From NCBI GenBank assembly GCA_038227995.1, contig JBBRPP010000002.1, positions 124,001 to 188,000 of the forward strand: a DNA stretch of 64,000 bases, read 5' to 3'. The notes beneath the pieces are model-generated. The model saw only the letters and a program-made list of their open reading frames with translations, was not told where the DNA came from and did no database searches. The translations under genes and the position numbers were made by a program. This DNA comes from WLMZ01 sp038227995 (GTDB lineage: Bacteria; Actinomycetota; Acidimicrobiia; Acidimicrobiales; Ilumatobacteraceae). Positions 36,001 through 43,052 of this stretch are shown piece by piece. The stretch's first letter is position 1, and each line of letters begins with the position of its first letter.

Positions 36001-38682
36001 CGCCGGGTTGCGCCACTGGCCGGCACTCCCCCCACCGTTGAATGCGACGTTGTCAGCCTTGACCAGGCCGTAGTTCGCGTCGACGGTTCCCGCCGGGATG
36101 GCTTCACCGGTGTGCGGGCCGCCGCTGAACGTGTCCCGGATCTTCATCGGGACCAGCAGGCGCGCGTAGCCGGACGGCGGCATCGAGAACGTCGGATCGA
36201 CCGGGACCGCACGCACGGCGTTGATCGCGTCGATGCCGCCGGGTACCGACGCGGGAGTCGTGAACCAGCCGTCGGGCGCGCTGGCGTCATTGCACCGTGC
36301 CGCCTTCTGTCCGCTCCACACGCCTTCGAAGCGACCGGTCGATGTGGAGTAGGTGTCGACACCCGGGTAGATGGTGGAGTCGATCACGCCGGAGGCGGCG
36401 ACACGGGCAGCGTTGTACAGCGGGTCGTCACCCACGACCGGGACGTGGGCGTATTCGACGCGCCAGTTGGCCGGCCACGCTTGCGAGAACACCGAGCTGT
36501 AGCTGCCGTCGAGGCCGTTGTAGCGCGAGATGTACGCGTACGTTGCGGCAGCAATCGCCGGGGTCAGTGATATCGCGCCCGCGATCCGGACGTGGTCGGC
36601 GGTGGCCAGCTGAAACACGGTGTTGTCGAAGACGTCGCAGACTCCCGGGTTCACCAATGCCGCGCCGCCGTTGTTCTGAAAGCTGACCATGCCCGCCGCA
36701 TAGTCGGACGCTTCGATCATTCCAGCACCATCATGGCCAGTCGCCGCACCCGGACTGGTCGTCCAGCTCGACCAGTTGTCGACCCGGTACACCTCGTACT
36801 TCGACATCGCGCCCGTCGTCGACAACGTGAACGTGGTCGGACCGACTGCGTTGTTCGAACGACTGCCGTTGGACATCAGGTCGCAACTGGTTCCGTCGGC
36901 GGTGCAGTAGCCCGGCTCGACCCCGGCACCGTAGTTCGACCCGCCCGATGCGCTGGTCGGGTCGAACCCGCCGAGCTTGTTCGACAGCTGAATCTGCCCG
37001 TTGCCGTTGACGGTGCCGTCGGCGGCGTCGATGGTGCGGAACGGAATGAACACCTGGACGCGTTGCTCGATGTCGATGAACGGTCCCGCCGTCAGATCCT
37101 GGCCGCCGATGGTGCGCGTCGGAAAGCGTGTCGCGGACAGATCGGCACCGCTGATCGACAGCGAGTACTGCGACGTGTTGTCGGTCGGAGTCGACCGGGT
37201 GCGAGTACAGGTTCCGGAGTTCGCCACGTGTTCGGTGGGCCACGCATACGTGGGGGAAGCGTTGATCGTGTCGGCGCCGAACACCGCGTCGCCCCAACCG
37301 GTGGTGGGGTTCGGCAGGCAGCCCAGGAAATAGAACTCGAAACCTGGGTAGGGCGTGACGCCATCGGCCTTGTTCGCAGTGAGGATGTCGTTCATCACGA
37401 TCGGCTGCTGGATCGCTTCGACGCCGACCTTCTGTTCCTGGGTGATGCGAATCAGGAAGTAGGTGTTGTAGCCGTTCAGGTTCTCGCACGGGGTTGCCGG
37501 GACGCCGTCGGTGTCGATGCACTGGATCTGCTGGTCGGCGTTGCGGAACGGCAACTTCACCAAGTCGTACGCGGGTCGTGCCGAGCCGATGATCGGCCCC
37601 ACCGACGGACCGGTCTGCGGGATGGCCCGGTCGCCCTGCATGTACACCCGTTCGCCGGTCGAGAACGACGACCCGTTCGGGGACAGCGCCGACAGCTTCA
37701 TCGATGTCGTGACCGATTCCTGCTGCCCTTCGGCGAACGGTCCGAGGTTGCAGCGCAACGTCGTCTGACCCGCCGCGGGTGTGTTCAGCAGGATCGCCGA
37801 CGCGGGACTGCCGGTGCCCCCGGTGCCCTGCGGTGGGGCCAGGCACGAGGCCGGGATCTGGCTGAACGTGACGATCGCACCCGCGGTCGGGGTGATCACC
37901 TGGTCGAAGTAGACGTCACCCCAACTCGATGTTCCGGGTTCGAAGTTGTCGGCAGTCACTGACCAGATCGTGGTGAGGGTGTCGCCGGTACGGAGTTGGC
38001 CGTTCGAATCGCCGCAATCATCGCCGGGCGGTGCCGACGCGGTGGGTGAGGCACAGGTGCCGGTGGTGTTGAACGGCCCCGACCCGTCGATCTGTCCCGG
38101 TCCGAAGAATCCGAGGCCGAGCTCGACGCGGGGCCGGATCGCCGCGTCGACCGATTGCCCGGGCGCGATGCCAGCAGCTTGACCGGTGGGGATTGCGGCG
38201 CCGGTGAGGATGAAGTCCTGATCGGCTCCCGTGTAGCCGGGGAACGGCGCGGCCGAGATCGTCCAGTTCGACGGATCCGGCCACACGGTCGCGTCACGAA
38301 CGATGGTCACCCGGAACGGTCCGTCGGCGGCGCTCAGGCCGGAGAACGAGTAGAGGCCCGAAGCGGGCGTCGTCGTCTGCCCGACCTGAACGTTCGCGGC
38401 GTTGAACAGGGTGACGGTCATCCCGTTCAATCCGGGTTCACTCGGATCGTTGACACCGTCGGCGTCGACGTCTTTCCAGACGCGTCCGTTGATCTCATTG
38501 GCCGCGGCCGCGGGGGTTGGTGAGGATGCTGCCACCAGGTCGGGAACGGTCAGCGTGAGCGTTGCCGTCGCGGCGACGATGGCCACCGCCGCAGTGCACA
38601 TCAAGGATCTGATGCGTTGATGCGCCGCGAGCGCGGTGGCTGCGGATGCGCGAAGGACCGCGCCGTTGATTCGAATGGTCAC
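30055..38682 (-). CDS. Giant sortase-anchored SdrD_B/DUF11 surface protein (LPVTG)
   Basis: The roughly 2,875-residue protein begins at GTG 38682, with AGGA five bases upstream, and has a signal peptide (CTAAVAIVAATATLTLTVP). An SdrD_B-like module (VWKDVDADGVNDPSEPGLNG) is followed by about 1,000 residues of unassigned beta-rich sequence. Three more SdrD_B modules follow (VFGDVNRNGRYDAGD, VFLDTNRDGVQNAAEP, VWLDVDRDGTQDVGEP), alternating with DUF11 domains, then five tandem DUF11 repeats each opening YDLAL. The C-terminus carries LPVTG, a hydrophobic helix and RRRQRRPRRR: a sortase sorting signal. It should be covalently attached to the wall or another surface protein. D-rich loops suggest calcium binding. 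A sortase lies at 55134. Confidence 0.88.
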   Translation of the reverse strand: MTIRINGAVLRASAATALAAHQRIRSLMCTAAVAIVAATATLTLTVPDLVAASSPTPAAAANEINGRVWKDVDADGVNDPSEPGLNGMTVTLFNAANVQVGQTTTPASGLYSFSGLSAADGPFRVTIVRDATVWPDPSNWTISAAPFPGYTGADQDFILTGAAIPTGQAAGIAPGQSVDAAIRPRVELGLGFFGPGQIDGSGPFNTTGTCASPTASAPPGDDCGDSNGQLRTGDTLTTIWSVTADNFEPGTSSWGDVYFDQVITPTAGAIVTFSQIPASCLAPPQGTGGTGSPASAILLNTPAAGQTTLRCNLGPFAEGQQESVTTSMKLSALSPNGSSFSTGERVYMQGDRAIPQTGPSVGPIIGSARPAYDLVKLPFRNADQQIQCIDTDGVPATPCENLNGYNTYFLIRITQEQKVGVEAIQQPIVMNDILTANKADGVTPYPGFEFYFLGCLPNPTTGWGDAVFGADTINASPTYAWPTEHVANSGTCTRTRSTPTDNTSQYSLSISGADLSATRFPTRTIGGQDLTAGPFIDIEQRVQVFIPFRTIDAADGTVNGNGQIQLSNKLGGFDPTSASGGSNYGAGVEPGYCTADGTSCDLMSNGSRSNNAVGPTTFTLSTTGAMSKYEVYRVDNWSSWTTSPGAATGHDGAGMIEASDYAAGMVSFQNNGGAALVNPGVCDVFDNTVFQLATADHVRIAGAISLTPAIAAATYAYISRYNGLDGSYSSVFSQAWPANWRVEYAHVPVVGDDPLYNAARVAASGVIDSTIYPGVDTYSTSTGRFEGVWSGQKAARCNDASAPDGWFTTPASVPGGIDAINAVRAVPVDPTFSMPPSGYARLLVPMKIRDTFSGGPHTGEAIPAGTVDANYGLVKADNVAFNGGGSAGQWRNPAYVPSPLFNAGDGDRVTLVRFSTRIQKHTISPATAVGATTSVIAGTPIVWEMIPAVQTTLVPSTQIAGNVRVIDVLPPNTTYNAACTTALNNTPSTVTILPALVEANTGLNGAQVGSTRLTYQLGDLPVNVAIPPIRVCTDTNALAPNGTAVTNYSEVRADGDITSLTMRSDDHTIQLTQVGSIQIAKSVDRSQDPINDTQVYTVEYANFASAFTISPPTIIDVFPWNGDGAGSPSERDPASGFHGTLTLTAAPAATFRNGSMPGVADPTPTVGTFAYTKDAASTIDYNPDANTSKWCTTPDGAAWTPTGTATAADCPTSFAQVTAFQFVSAYRLAVDGNPRQGQKLVFTLQANGNHGDDHYTNRVTFDSASLPAAQYLRSNNVTVTIPSFNLGDLVFGDVNRNGRYDAGDIVPPAGVPVQLFRAGDTVPYRTTATNAAGRYQFTGLDNGDYFVQIPATEFAPGGRLAPWALLTAGLAADPNNDINDTADHNAVGVTAGSTSNGVRSAGLVHLSMTVPANPATPVTGDEPLGDNTGLLPAAVGDDFTNYTLDLGLMPQVSIGDHVFLDTNRDGVQNAAEPAVDGVAVALYAFGADPAVDTPIASTVTASGGLYVFTGLAPSTAYLIVFTPPTGRSFTLRDVSTNGGTDATDSDVDQFGHVVVTSPATPPGINRPAGDDVSVDAGLVADDLTLTKSTTSTGPYYERSTVRFTLTPHNNGPTDAPAGWSVTDVLPAGFTAASVTGSAPASGYTSCTLATLTCTNGTALAHGADGEPIVVTATVDNDVVGDLHNVAYISPSATDIAELIPLAIPTTSTDTAATITNNDAQATVTVASLVSIGDRVWLDVDRDGTQDVGEPGKVGVTVELLDGAGRSIDPDGAGPLSQTLTNTGSGGFYFFDDLTPGTPYEVKVTAPPTYGFTVQTAFAATAASDSDANPATGVASVIAPSAGSNGTTAGTVDDGTIDAGLTHVDLTLAKVLITAGNYWPGKRVTYSLTAANLGSTDALPGWSVTDVPPAGLTNVSLAGAGYICVALTCTSDTAIPAGGHAAPVTVTATVAAGTTGLVRNVAYTSPVAGEVTEVVVLGTPPAAGADTTGGTNNDSHADLTSDVYDLALAKTADTSVAKLGEAITYTITIANQGTVDSGGYTVTDLVPAGLTVDTASISDGGAWNQTDRTIRWALADLAAADPDNTRTVTYRAAVTDVGGHPWRNIAEITADSGSAWGGDIDSTPGTTGTTDDNYNLAGVDNTDIAGAGVGPDTSDDEDIADVTTGDRYDLALAKTVAVTGSGENTTIGYSITVANQGTLDSGRYTVVDVVPKGLTAKPGSVSDGGVFDAVAGTITWSLGSLTAGANTTITWSATVTDFSQRPYRNFAQITQDGSAGFALSDADSTPGDGSPTRGVDNIGIDAIDHAGAGGDAGFDDEDIADTDVAIVYDLALVKQASATSIEPDGTVTFTLTVKNQGDVNSGAYSVTDSLPAGVAATVASDGGSISPTTVTWHLADLAPGAARSVTVAVRIVDVTQRPFENIAEISADGARGYDSTAGTAPDVHDTDSTPDSISTNDNGTVRTDGYGTDESPANDLTDIAELDAVEPIANGEDDADVAFFDTHVLYDLALVKTGPATIDGNAPATFTITVLNQGNVPSGQFTVTDTLPPGLGATAASNSGTISGRFVIWKLGGLNPHQSMTVTVTVTVTDFTTRPWTNVAEVSADSSATYSSNGYQNASAGIVRDDDSTPDTDPTNDVVVDQTSLPSIQHNDPAADSDDQDIATINANVVYDLALITALAANVAEQQASTVAFVIEVKNQGNVDSGAFTVHDVLPPGLSYASSSLVATVDGQIVTWTIANLRPGDIATITIVVNIDDRTKLSYINLAEIVTDGAHDYDAPGSVVRDKDSTPDADISNDPLVDTDDVNIDNIPGDEDDHDRAVLDPALVRLPSAPISPLPVTGINVQRIVTDSALVASLGSMLVIFARRRQRRPRRR
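30245..32700 (-). repeat. Five tandem DUF11-type repeats, each starting YDLAL
   Basis: Each unit is about 150 residues: YDLAL-x-K, a T-x-T(V/I)-NQG-x-x-x-SG core, a (V/I)-D-x-(L/V)-P-x-GL turn, then an acidic tail with S/TTP-D...DDEDIA. The copies differ enough in DNA to be old duplications. Confidence 0.8.
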
Positions 38683-38814
38683 AACTTCCTGCTCATTGGT
38701 GGGGGGTGTCGTCGTGACGACTCGTGAATGAAGGGCCGGTGGCGCAGACACGCGGGGAGAAAGCGCGATCCGTGCCGGAGCAGTGCAGTCTGCGGGGACT
38801 TCCCGTGACCGCTT

Positions 38815-38831
38815 TCATCCGATTCGGGTGA
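38815..38831. promoter_or_regulatory. 17-bp dyad, copy A (TCATCCG ATT CGGGTGA)
   Basis: Seven-base half-sites around ATT, pairing at all positions if T-G is allowed. The site lies between the divergent giant surface-protein and LuxR-type regulator genes. A near-identical dyad (16 of 17 bases) lies upstream of the TetR gene at 42998. It may be a repressor operator. Confidence 0.45.
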
Positions 38832-38873
38832 TTTCCCGCGATCAAGTCTGCGGTTGGCTGGTCGGATGTCACG

Positions 38874-41111
38874 ATGTCTCTGGAACGGCGGCTCGTGGCA
38901 CAGCACGGCGACACATCGGTGCTCCGTTCACCACCGCGTGCGGATGCCGACGTCCGGGGGGACGTCGAAGTGAGTCAGGAACACCATCCGCCCACCATCC
39001 GCAGAACCCGATTGATCCGGCGCCTGACCGAATCTCAGCGATGCCGGATCGTGCTGGTTCGAGCCGGTGCCGGCTATGGCAAGAGCACGCTGATGGATCA
39101 ATGGTGTTCGACGATCGCGGGGCGCCCCGTCGTCAGAATCGCGCTCACGGAGATCGACGACAGCGTCCACCGATTCGGCCTCAGGCTCGTCAACGCTCTG
39201 TCCGCGCAGATCGATCTGCCGATCGCGATCCAACGCCTTGCTTCGGCTTCGTCACCCGACTGGCTCCGAACGATCCTTCCGAACCTGATCGACGCGTTGG
39301 CGGACACGGACGTCACGCTGGTGATCGACGACGTGCACGAGTTGACCAGTGCAGACGCCGTCCAGGTGCTGCAGGGATTGTGCCGTCTGTGGCCGTCACG
39401 AGGTCAGCTCGTACTGGTCGGCCGCTCGATGGAACATCTGCGCCTGGCGCGCCTGCTGTCGGACAACTCGACGCTGATCCTCGACGAGGGCGACCTGACG
39501 TTCGATCGAGATGAGATGGGCTCGCTCCTCGATCACGGCGGAAGGCCCATCACGGTTGATCGGGCGTTGGCGCAGACGGGGGGCTGGCCGACCGGAGTCC
39601 GCTTCGCCTATCTGGCCTCCGGCGGCAATTCGGCTGCACAACGAACGTCGTGGAGCGTGGGCGACTACATCGACGAGGAACTCCTGTCCGATCTGTCGGC
39701 GGCAGAACTCGAGCTCATCGAGGACATCGCCGCGATCGAACCCGTGACGTCGTCAGCGTTGCAACGAATCCTCGCTCGTGACGACGTCGGTTGGATGGTG
39801 ACGTCCCTGATCGGGAAGCGGCTGCCGATGGTCCTCACCACGAAGGTCGCCGGCGATATCGAGATTCGGCTGCACGCATTGCTACGCGACCATCTGCTCG
39901 GTCACCTCGAACGGCGCGATCCGAATCGTCGCGTGCGGCTTGCGAAGCGGGCGGCGGCGATGTGTCGCGACGCCGGCGATCTCGATCGGGCGTTTCAATA
40001 TCTCACGCGCATCGGTGACAAGAAGCGAACGGCGATATTCGTCTTCGCCCAATGCTCGCCTCTGGTGATGAACGGTGATTCCGCGACGGTGCGGCGATGG
40101 TTGAACCATTTCACCGTCGCCGACGCGACCGAAGACCCGATCATCGCCATCTGCGAACTCGTGCTGCTGTCTGCCGAGGGCGATCTGCGCACGTTGCCTT
40201 TCTGGCTCGAACTGGCTGACCGCCCCGACGTCGGACCGATGCCAGACGGTTCTGCGAACGCATCGGTGATCGCGCATCGCTTGCGAAACGCGTTCGGCTT
40301 CGAGCCGTACGCCGGGCCCGAACGGGTCGACGAAGTCGGGCGTTTCGACGCCTTCTGGGTCGCTGAACTGTTGGGGAAGTCAGTCAAAGCGCGAGCACAC
40401 GGACATCCGGCGGAGGCCGAGCAGATGCTTCGAATCATTGCGCCGGCAGCCGCGCAATTCGGGTACATGAACGCGCTCCGACTCGGGATGCTGGCCGAAC
40501 TCGCAGCCGAGGCAGGGCGTTGGAGCGACGGCCAGCCGCTCCTCGATGCTGCGTTGTACGAACTCGAACGGCATCGGCTGTTCGACAACCCGATGGTGTT
40601 CAGCGTCGATGCCACCCATGCCTGGTACGCCATGCACGCCGGGGACAGCGCTCGCGCCGCACGGCAGTTGGCCATCGCCCGCCGGAAGATGATCGACCTC
40701 GGTGATGGCGGTCGGATGCGGCGCCTGATGGCGGTGATCGTGCTGACCCGGGTCAGCACCTGGCTCGGCGATCTCGGCCTGGCCAAACTCCTCGGCCTCG
40801 AAGCCACTCGATTGGTTCGCGACCGATATCCCACCGCGAACGGCACGGCGTTGCAGCTGTCCGAAGTGTTGTCCAGGCTGCGCACAGGAGATCCGACCCC
40901 TACTGCGGTCGGCGAGACGTTGACGGCCTCGGAGATGCGCGTCCTCAGCTACCTCCGCTCACATCTGACGATCCCCGAGATCGCCGGCGCGCTCCATCGA
41001 TCACCGAACACCGTCAAGACGCAGACCCACTCCGTCTACCAAAAGTTGGGGGCGTCGACTCGCAGCGAGGCGGTCGCCACGGCCCGATCGCTGGGCCTGC
41101 TCCTCGACTGA
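38874..41111 (+). CDS. MalT-type large LuxR-family transcriptional regulator (LAL)
   Basis: The 745-residue protein has an N-terminal ATPase with Walker A RAGAGYGKSTL (about 61-72) and a Walker B-like VTLVIDDVHEL. A long helical (TPR-like) middle leads to a C-terminal LuxR helix-turn-helix LTASEMRVLSYLRSHLTIPE and IAGALHRSPNTVKTQTHSVY. This is the LAL/MalT layout: ligand- and ATP-dependent activators. The ATG at 38874 is the longest start; GTG 38970, with GGGGGG nine bases upstream, is a strong alternative that would remove 32 poorly conserved residues. It is divergent from the giant DUF11 protein and is a natural candidate for its regulator. Confidence 0.88.
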   Translation: MSLERRLVAQHGDTSVLRSPPRADADVRGDVEVSQEHHPPTIRRTRLIRRLTESQRCRIVLVRAGAGYGKSTLMDQWCSTIAGRPVVRIALTEIDDSVHRFGLRLVNALSAQIDLPIAIQRLASASSPDWLRTILPNLIDALADTDVTLVIDDVHELTSADAVQVLQGLCRLWPSRGQLVLVGRSMEHLRLARLLSDNSTLILDEGDLTFDRDEMGSLLDHGGRPITVDRALAQTGGWPTGVRFAYLASGGNSAAQRTSWSVGDYIDEELLSDLSAAELELIEDIAAIEPVTSSALQRILARDDVGWMVTSLIGKRLPMVLTTKVAGDIEIRLHALLRDHLLGHLERRDPNRRVRLAKRAAAMCRDAGDLDRAFQYLTRIGDKKRTAIFVFAQCSPLVMNGDSATVRRWLNHFTVADATEDPIIAICELVLLSAEGDLRTLPFWLELADRPDVGPMPDGSANASVIAHRLRNAFGFEPYAGPERVDEVGRFDAFWVAELLGKSVKARAHGHPAEAEQMLRIIAPAAAQFGYMNALRLGMLAELAAEAGRWSDGQPLLDAALYELERHRLFDNPMVFSVDATHAWYAMHAGDSARAARQLAIARRKMIDLGDGGRMRRLMAVIVLTRVSTWLGDLGLAKLLGLEATRLVRDRYPTANGTALQLSEVLSRLRTGDPTPTAVGETLTASEMRVLSYLRSHLTIPEIAGALHRSPNTVKTQTHSVYQKLGASTRSEAVATARSLGLLLD

Positions 41112-41168
41112 CCGCGGAACAGTTTGTCGATGGATCTGACATCTGGGCGTCACCATCGTCGTTCTCGT

Positions 41169-41205
41169 CCGTCTGAAGTGCAGGTGCGCGGGCACCGCCA
41201 GACGG
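41169..41205 (+). promoter_or_regulatory. Nested hairpin just upstream of the deacetylase start
   Basis: Outer arms CCGTCTG (41169-41175) and CAGACGG (41199-41205) enclose inner arms GGTGC (41183-41187) and GCACC (41192-41196). The 3' arm touches the GGGGGCAGG ribosome-binding region before ATG 41213. It may be a translational control hairpin, or the terminator of the LuxR gene, though no T-run follows. Confidence 0.4.
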
Positions 41206-41212
41206 GGGCAGG

Positions 41213-42298
41213 ATGCACCACGACGAGAAATCGATGGGACGCGCGCTGTCGCGTCGCCAGATACTGAAGATCGCGGCCGCCGGCTCATTGGGCGTCGCAG
41301 CGAGCATCGATCCGTTCGGGACGGCGACCTCGGCGACAGACACACCCTCGCTGTCGCAGTCCGCGACCGCAGCTCAACAGGCGGAACGGCTCCAGCCGCC
41401 GCAGAGTCACGCACCGGTCTGGTGGCCGCAGCTGTGGCGGCCTGGTGATCTGATCCGCGACGGCGACCCGACTGGGCCCAAGATCGTCACCATCACCTCC
41501 GACGACGGGCCGTGGCCGCGCAACACGCAGACGATGATGAACCACATGCGCGACGCAGGGCTGGAGACAGACGGCGGTCTGATCCAGTTCTTCATGGTCG
41601 CCAACAACCTCGCGGCCTTCCCCGATGTTGGTCGCGAGGTGCTCGATCGCGGGTACGGCATCGGCAATCACAGCCTGACTCATGCCACGTATCGCCCCGC
41701 CGGCATCGCAGCCGAGATCTCACCGGCCCAGGATCTGTTCGATTCGATCCTCGGTTACCGACCTCGCTACTTCCGCTCACCCGGCCTGACGCAGGGCGCC
41801 GTCATCCAGCGCGAACTCGAACGGCTGTCGATGGCCAACGTCTTCACGTCGGTCGATCTCCACGACTCTGCGATGCCACGGATCTCGTCCCAACAAATCG
41901 TTGCCAACGTCGCCCGCAGCCTGCATCCCGGCTACCTGATGCTCATCCACGACGGCGGATCTCACACCAACACGGTCGCCGCACTGCCGGCCATCATCGG
42001 CGCGATCCGCGATCACGGGTATGACATCGTGCGCCTCGACGAACTGCTCGCCACCGGGATCTGTCAACGAACCTCGATCGAGCGCGAACGCACCCGCGCC
42101 GAGATCGCGGCCGACGAAGCCGCGCTCGGCTCCGACGAGTTCGCCGATGTCGTCGTCGAACTGCGCACGTACCTCGAACTCAGCCGGCGCCTCTCCGCTG
42201 CGCGACGTCAGTCGATCGAGCAGGCGATCGCCCGGGCGCGGGCCACGCAGGACACCGAGCGACCGTGGGCCGACGGCCACGACGGGACACCGCAATGA
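41213..42298 (+). CDS. Tat-exported polysaccharide deacetylase
   Basis: The 361-residue protein starts with a clear Tat signal, LSRRQILKIAAAGSLGVAAS. The NodB domain shows TSDDGPWP (Ser in place of the usual Phe of TFDDG), GNHSLTHATY with the two metal His, YFRSPGLTQG and LMLIHDGGSH. A C-terminal helical stretch (RERTRAEIAADEAALG...) extends beyond the domain. It should deacetylate an N-acetylated glycan outside the membrane. It sits between two regulators and two giant surface proteins, suggesting a role in shaping the wall or a surface glycan. GGGGG and AGG upstream support ATG 41213; ATG 41234 is possible. Confidence 0.85.
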   Translation: MHHDEKSMGRALSRRQILKIAAAGSLGVAASIDPFGTATSATDTPSLSQSATAAQQAERLQPPQSHAPVWWPQLWRPGDLIRDGDPTGPKIVTITSDDGPWPRNTQTMMNHMRDAGLETDGGLIQFFMVANNLAAFPDVGREVLDRGYGIGNHSLTHATYRPAGIAAEISPAQDLFDSILGYRPRYFRSPGLTQGAVIQRELERLSMANVFTSVDLHDSAMPRISSQQIVANVARSLHPGYLMLIHDGGSHTNTVAALPAIIGAIRDHGYDIVRLDELLATGICQRTSIERERTRAEIAADEAALGSDEFADVVVELRTYLELSRRLSAARRQSIEQAIARARATQDTERPWADGHDGTPQ

Positions 42299-42313
42299 TG
42301 CGGGATCAGGCCA

Positions 42314-42895
42314 TCACCCGACGATTGCCGCAAGTGCCGACACGGTGATGGCCGTCGCCACGGCGACCGATTGACGGCGCCGATAGCGCAGCTGGTTCCA
42401 ATGGGCCCAACTGCTGACGACGGCGACCGCCTCACGCGCGGCGTCGCCGCTGCGAGTTCCGCAGCCTGGCAGTTCAGCAGCGAACAAGTCGGTGGCCGCC
42501 AGGGCACAGGCGGCCTCGAACGTGCCGATCACGTCGTCGAGCTCTGCAACCTCGGCCGCGCGGCGCACCATCGTCAGATCTTCGTACAGCACGGCTCGGG
42601 TCGCCACGAGCATTCCGACGCGCCGCTTGAGGCTGGCTTGGACAGAGACGGGACCGACCGTGTCGGAGGTGAACCGACCGAACTCGCGCGACACGGCCGA
42701 CGTCGCCAGGTATCGCATCGAGCCGAAGTGCTCGAACACCGTCCGCAGTCCGATGCCGGCTTGGTGCGCGACCTGCCCGCCGGTGGGTGACAGGTCTCCG
42801 AACTCGACGACCGAGACCCACGCATCGATGATGTCTGACTGGGTCCGGGCCGAGCGTTCTCGTCGACGATCCAAGCCTGTGGTGGCTGCCTTCAT
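42314..42895 (-). CDS. TetR-family transcriptional regulator
   Basis: The 193-residue protein has an N-terminal three-helix DNA-binding domain: ARTQSDIIDAWVSVVEFGDL, then PTGGQVAHQAGIGLRTVFEHFGSMRYLATSAV, with the typical T-V-x-x-HF-recognition helix end. A helical ligand domain follows and ends in a hydrophobic stretch (VAVATAITVSALAAIVG), which is unusual for TetR. GGAGGAG just upstream selects ATG 42895. A 17-bp dyad lies about 105 bases upstream and recurs at 38815, so this protein may repress itself and the divergent promoter of the giant surface protein. The ligand is unknown. Confidence 0.85.
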   Translation of the reverse strand: MKAATTGLDRRRERSARTQSDIIDAWVSVVEFGDLSPTGGQVAHQAGIGLRTVFEHFGSMRYLATSAVSREFGRFTSDTVGPVSVQASLKRRVGMLVATRAVLYEDLTMVRRAAEVAELDDVIGTFEAACALAATDLFAAELPGCGTRSGDAAREAVAVVSSWAHWNQLRYRRRQSVAVATAITVSALAAIVG

Positions 42896-42997
42896 GGTCT
42901 CCTCCTGCAATTGAGACGAAGTGAACGAGCGGGATCACGGACCAGTTGCGGCCCAATGTCCCTGCATCCACTCTGAAGCGATCGCACGGGTTGCGCA

Positions 42998-43014
42998 TCA
43001 TTCGATTCGGGTGA
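42998..43014. promoter_or_regulatory. 17-bp dyad, copy B (TCATTCG ATT CGGGTGA)
   Basis: This copy lies in the 157-bp gap between the TetR start and the stop of the LPTTG surface protein. It is extended by CGCA/TGCG-type pairing to an 11-bp stem at 42994-43018, so an RNA hairpin is also possible. Confidence 0.45.
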
Positions 43015-43052
43015 TGCGAGCGGGCCGCCACCGCGTGGACGAGTTCGTCGAA

